A DNA stretch of 32,237 nucleotides, from positions 1-32,237 of IMG/VR virus record IMGVR_UViG_3300023116_000195. One strand, 5' to 3'. Position numbers and translations under genes: made by a program. The notes beneath the pieces were generated by a model, which saw only the letters and a list, made by a program, of their open reading frames with translations, was not told the origin of the DNA and did not search any database. Of this stretch, positions 30,603 through 32,237 are shown in pieces (the first letter of the stretch is position 1; the number at the start of each line of letters is the position of its first letter). The stretch is from a virus.

Positions 30603-31259
30603 TTATTTAGATTCGATCCATTCAAGTGCTTCTGCCACAATCGGAAACTGTTCACAGAATACTTCCCTACAAGCCTCTGCAATGTCCATATGCTCCTTCT
30701 GAGTACCATTTGCAGACCTCAGATTAATATAATGAATCCATGATCTGCATGAACCTGTCATGTAGATTCTGGTTGGTGTACAGAGAGGAAGCACCATGCG
30801 AGCACACTCTTTTGCCACACCACGTCCCAACATTTGTTGGTATAGTGCCAGAGAAGAATCAAACAAAGTTTGCATCTGAAGTTCCATATTCTGAACATCA
30901 AATGGATCTAGGTCATCGATTGAGTTCTGACGATTCTTTGTATCTTGACGACGTAGTTCTGGGAGAGGAATCTTATCGAAACCGAGCAGAGATGAATCAG
31001 CGTACCGTTGTGAAAATTCTTGATATGTGAAAGAACGGTGACGTAAAATTTGAGCCGCGATAGCACGGGTAGTCTCAATTTCCAGAGTCATAAAACTCTG
31101 TTCAAAAACTGACCAGTGATTATGTTTGATGCAATACTTCAGTAGACCCGCTACATTCGGATTCGCCTGATTGTTCGGGTTGCTCACTCTCGCTACATAC
31201 CCCATCGTCTGCTCCGCTTCGGGAGTCACTGACACTAGTTTGACTGAGTTTGTTTTCAT
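30603..31259 (-). CDS. thyX: Flavin-dependent thymidylate synthase ThyX
   Basis: 218 residues. The ThyX motif RHRSFTYQEFSQRY lies at 73-86. Earlier are MGYVARVSNPNNQ (19-31) and HWSVFEQSFMTLEIE (48-62); later come CARMVLPLCTPTRIYMTGS and a SWIHYINLR segment with the substrate-binding Arg. The enzyme makes dTMP from dUMP using methylene-tetrahydrofolate, FAD and NADPH, supplying replication. The start overlaps the upstream ORF by 140 nt; no Shine-Dalgarno. The N-terminal residues through RVSNP are family-typical, so the ATG at 31257-31259 is right. Confidence 0.97.
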   Translation of the reverse strand: MKTNSVKLVSVTPEAEQTMGYVARVSNPNNQANPNVAGLLKYCIKHNHWSVFEQSFMTLEIETTRAIAAQILRHRSFTYQEFSQRYADSSLLGFDKIPLPELRRQDTKNRQNSIDDLDPFDVQNMELQMQTLFDSSLALYQQMLGRGVAKECARMVLPLCTPTRIYMTGSCRSWIHYINLRSANGTQKEHMDIAEACREVFCEQFPIVAEALEWIESK

Positions 31260-31449
31260 ATTGTTGTGAAAGTTTTTCTAGTTCGTTTCCAAATCCTCTC
31301 GATTGTGAGAGAACATTAATGCGATGCAGATTTTCATACTGCCTCAGTTGTTTTTTCATATAAACAACCTCTTCGTTTGTATAAAGAAGAGGTGAATCAT
31401 ATGCCTTTTTGATTGTTTTTTTGAGATCCTTGATTATTGGTTTTAGCAT
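31120..31449 (-). CDS. Small hypothetical protein, 109 aa, C-terminus overlaps thyX
   Basis: ATG at 31447-31449. The first 65 residues look like a genuine basic helical protein (MLKPIIKDLKKTIKKAYDSP, then EEVVYMKKQLRQYE). The last 46 are Ser/Glu/Gly-rich low complexity lying entirely over the thyX start in another frame. Either the long tail is a real overprinted extension, or an ancestral stop near 31260 has been lost. No family recognised. Upstream gene spacing is five bases. Confidence 0.6.
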   Translation of the reverse strand: MLKPIIKDLKKTIKKAYDSPLLYTNEEVVYMKKQLRQYENLHRINVLSQSRGFGNELEKLSQQYENKLSQTSVSDSRSGADDGVCSESEQPEQSGESECSGSTEVLHQT

Positions 31450-31454
31450 AAAAA

Positions 31455-31616
31455 TTAGTCGCAGTATCCATCATCATCGTCATCACACCACTCAGGAAAA
31501 TTAGATTTTTCTTGTTCGTAAATATATGCTGAAGGATCTGACATAACTTCGCATTCCAGTTCTTCAACTAGATCTTTCAATCTTACTATGATTCCTTGAA
31601 GTTCTTTCTTGTCCAT
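31455..31616 (-). CDS. Small acidic protein, 53 aa
   Basis: The ATG at 31614-31616 (MDKKELQGIIVRLKDLVEEL) is chosen because the in-frame ATG at 31665-31667 lies inside the promoter at 31639-31667. Helical N-terminal half, acidic end (PEWCDDDDDGYCD). First gene of the thyX-gp32 gene run. The predicted start point near 31632 leaves a leader of only about 16 nt without a Shine-Dalgarno. Function unknown. Confidence 0.7.
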   Translation of the reverse strand: MDKKELQGIIVRLKDLVEELECEVMSDPSAYIYEQEKSNFPEWCDDDDDGYCD

Positions 31617-31638
31617 GGGGATGACGTAGACGTGTTTT

Positions 31639-31667
31639 ATTATATACAAAAAAAGAAGGGGTGTCAA
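31639..31667 (-). promoter_or_regulatory. Perfect consensus sigma70 promoter, -35 box in terminator loop
   Basis: TTGACA (31662-31667), a 17-nt spacer and TATAAT (31639-31644) on the minus strand. The six -35 bases are exactly the loop of the terminator hairpin at 31654-31675. It reads into the thyX-phoH-gp33-gp59 gene run. Confidence 0.9.
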
Positions 31668-31675
31668 CCCCTTCT
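31647..31675 (-). terminator. Rho-independent terminator after the DUF4278-like gene
   Basis: A perfect eight-pair stem (AGAAGGGG/CCCCTTCT; 31668-31675 with 31654-31661) with a six-base loop. It is followed on the minus strand by seven T (31647-31653). Confidence 0.9.
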
Positions 31676-31681
31676 ATCCGT

Positions 31682-31849
31682 TCATTTGTTGTAAGTGTGT
31701 CCACGATAGCAGAAGGTGCCGTGAGTCTCAGACTCTTCACCATGCTTGCACTCATACTGAACACCACGATAGGATGTCATATGAATTTGTGCGTCGTGAA
31801 GTGCAGATGCTTTTTCAATCTGCTTCTTGATCATGTTAAGTGTGTTCAT
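31682..31849 (-). CDS. DUF4278-like small protein, 55 aa
   Basis: The ATG at 31847-31849 follows AGGAG (about eight-base spacing). It starts MNTLNMIKKQIEKASALHDA. The C-terminal MTSYRGVQYECKHG and FCYRGHTYNK repeat the YRG-x-x-Y element typical of DUF4278, a small family of cyanobacteria and their phages with no known function. TGA at 31682-31684, just before the terminator. Confidence 0.75.
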   Translation of the reverse strand: MNTLNMIKKQIEKASALHDAQIHMTSYRGVQYECKHGEESETHGTFCYRGHTYNK

Positions 31850-31893
31850 GGGATTACTCCTAAAGAAATGGGTGAATTTAATCTCCCGTTCCT

Positions 31894-32088
31894 TCAGTCG
31901 TTTGCGTCCTCGTTATCAAAGCACGATGGTTCAGTATGCTCAATCCACTTAGTGATAATAGCAAACTTTTCTGCAGGTGTAAAAAGAGTTGTCTCTTCAA
32001 TTCCCTGCTTCAACCAGTGATAGTCTTCGCACTTAAGATACATGTCCGCAGGGACATGCATAAAAAGTACTGCTAAAGTTGATAACAT
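31894..32088 (-). CDS. Small hypothetical protein, 64 aa
   Basis: ATG at 32086-32088; GGAG lies ten bases upstream. It starts MLSTLAVLFMHVPADMYLKC and continues EDYHWLKQGIEETTLFTPAE. The first 12 residues are hydrophobic but too short for a clear membrane segment. I recall similar ORFs in cyanophage early regions; function unknown. Expressed from the promoter at 32168-32196 through a structured leader. Confidence 0.7.
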   Translation of the reverse strand: MLSTLAVLFMHVPADMYLKCEDYHWLKQGIEETTLFTPAEKFAIITKWIEHTEPSCFDNEDAND

Positions 32089-32089
32089 A

Positions 32090-32159
32090 GGATGAACGCT
32101 CCGTTCCGCGACTTACTTGCGTCCTATTCGCTATTCGCAAACAGCGAATGGGATGAACG
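32090..32159 (-). repeat. Structured leader with direct and inverted repeats
   Basis: GGATGAACG occurs directly repeated at 32090-32098 and 32151-32159. Between them is an inverted repeat (ATTCGCT 32126-32132, AGCGAAT 32143-32149) with an extra ATTCGC copy at 32133-32138 that could pair alternatively. The segment belongs to the 5' leader of the 64-residue gene, so alternative hairpins may control it. Confidence 0.55.
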
Positions 32160-32167
32160 ATGGTATT

Positions 32168-32196
32168 ATTATACCATACTATTTATGAGATGACAA
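32168..32196 (-). promoter_or_regulatory. Sigma70 promoter with palindrome over the -10 box
   Basis: TTGTCA (32191-32196), a 17-nt spacer and TATAAT (32168-32173) on the minus strand. An 18-bp palindrome (ATGGTAT-TATT-ATACCAT, 32160-32177) covers the -10 box and could bind a dimeric regulator. CATAAATA in the spacer also resembles a late promoter core. Confidence 0.75.
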
Positions 32197-32237
32197 CTGT
32201 ATAATTTGATACAAAACCCTACAAACAAAAAAATGGC

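Noticed and set aside
31617-31667. N-terminal extension of the 53-residue protein
   Set aside because: It lies within the consensus promoter and terminator.
32200-32237. Plus-strand TATAAT (32200-32205) and ATG (32233-32235) as the start of a divergent gene
   Set aside because: Only five bases follow the ATG start, and no convincing -35 is present; it cannot be judged from this window.

Overview
The window looks like part of the genome of a T4-like myovirus of marine picocyanobacteria (a Synechococcus or Prochlorococcus cyanophage). The virion genes are recognisable T4 relatives: gp4, gp5, gp26, gp27, gp48, gp53 and gp54. So are the DNA-metabolism genes: gp32, gp33 and gp59. ThyX, PhoH, a DUF1825 protein and a DUF4278-like protein fit a cyanobacterial host. 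Late promoters are of the T4 type (NATAAATA), while the early genes have near-consensus sigma70 promoters. The assignment rests on recognition of protein families, not on a search. DNA is AT-rich and gene-dense, with many ATGA or TAATG overlaps, and nearly everything is on the minus strand. Plus-strand genes occupy only 24439-26647.

Layout, left to right. (1) 1-6851, minus: an early or middle type region. It holds a C-terminally cut gene with a KxDG motif at the edge, a translationally coupled train of very small genes (755-3771) led by an SF2 helicase (3773-5014), a ParB-like DGQH protein, a SprT-like metalloprotease and a small acidic protein. (2) 6936-13148: a 2070-residue virion/fibre protein ending in a tail-collar domain. 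(3) 13195-14101: an island with its own sigma70 promoter, encoding a 59-residue protein, tRNA-Leu(UAA), an HNH endonuclease and tRNA-Thr(UGU), lying between late structural genes. (4) 14106-24408, minus: the late tail/baseplate cluster. In order of transcription it is gp54, gp26, a small ORF that a -1 frameshift could fuse to gp26, a tape measure protein carrying cell-wall hydrolase domains, gp27, a 70-residue protein, gp5 and a separate beta-helical spike. (5) 24439-26647, plus: gp4, gp48 and gp53, diverging from gp54. (6) 26732-32088, minus: replication, late-transcription and nucleotide genes (small ORFs, thyX, an FmdB-like small protein, phoH, an MGME1/RecB-like nuclease, gp33, gp59, DUF1825, gp32).

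The genes suggest a temporal programme. Sigma70 promoters fire first, several of them built into the preceding terminator so that the -35 box is the hairpin loop or arm. gp33 then helps host polymerase switch to NATAAATA promoters upstream of gp54, gp26, gp4, the fibre and the HNH gene. gp59, gp32, the nuclease and ThyX serve replication.

The most notable signals are: (a) a hairpin of about 20 bp directly after tRNA-Leu that buries the HNH gene's Shine-Dalgarno and AUG, with a late promoter in its loop; (b) a T TTT TTC slippery site that would join gp26 in frame to the next ORF, as in tail assembly chaperone pairs; (c) the terminator-promoter modules; (d) muralytic domains in the tape measure, with no lysozyme domain visible in gp5. 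No insertion sequence, CRISPR array or integrase was seen.
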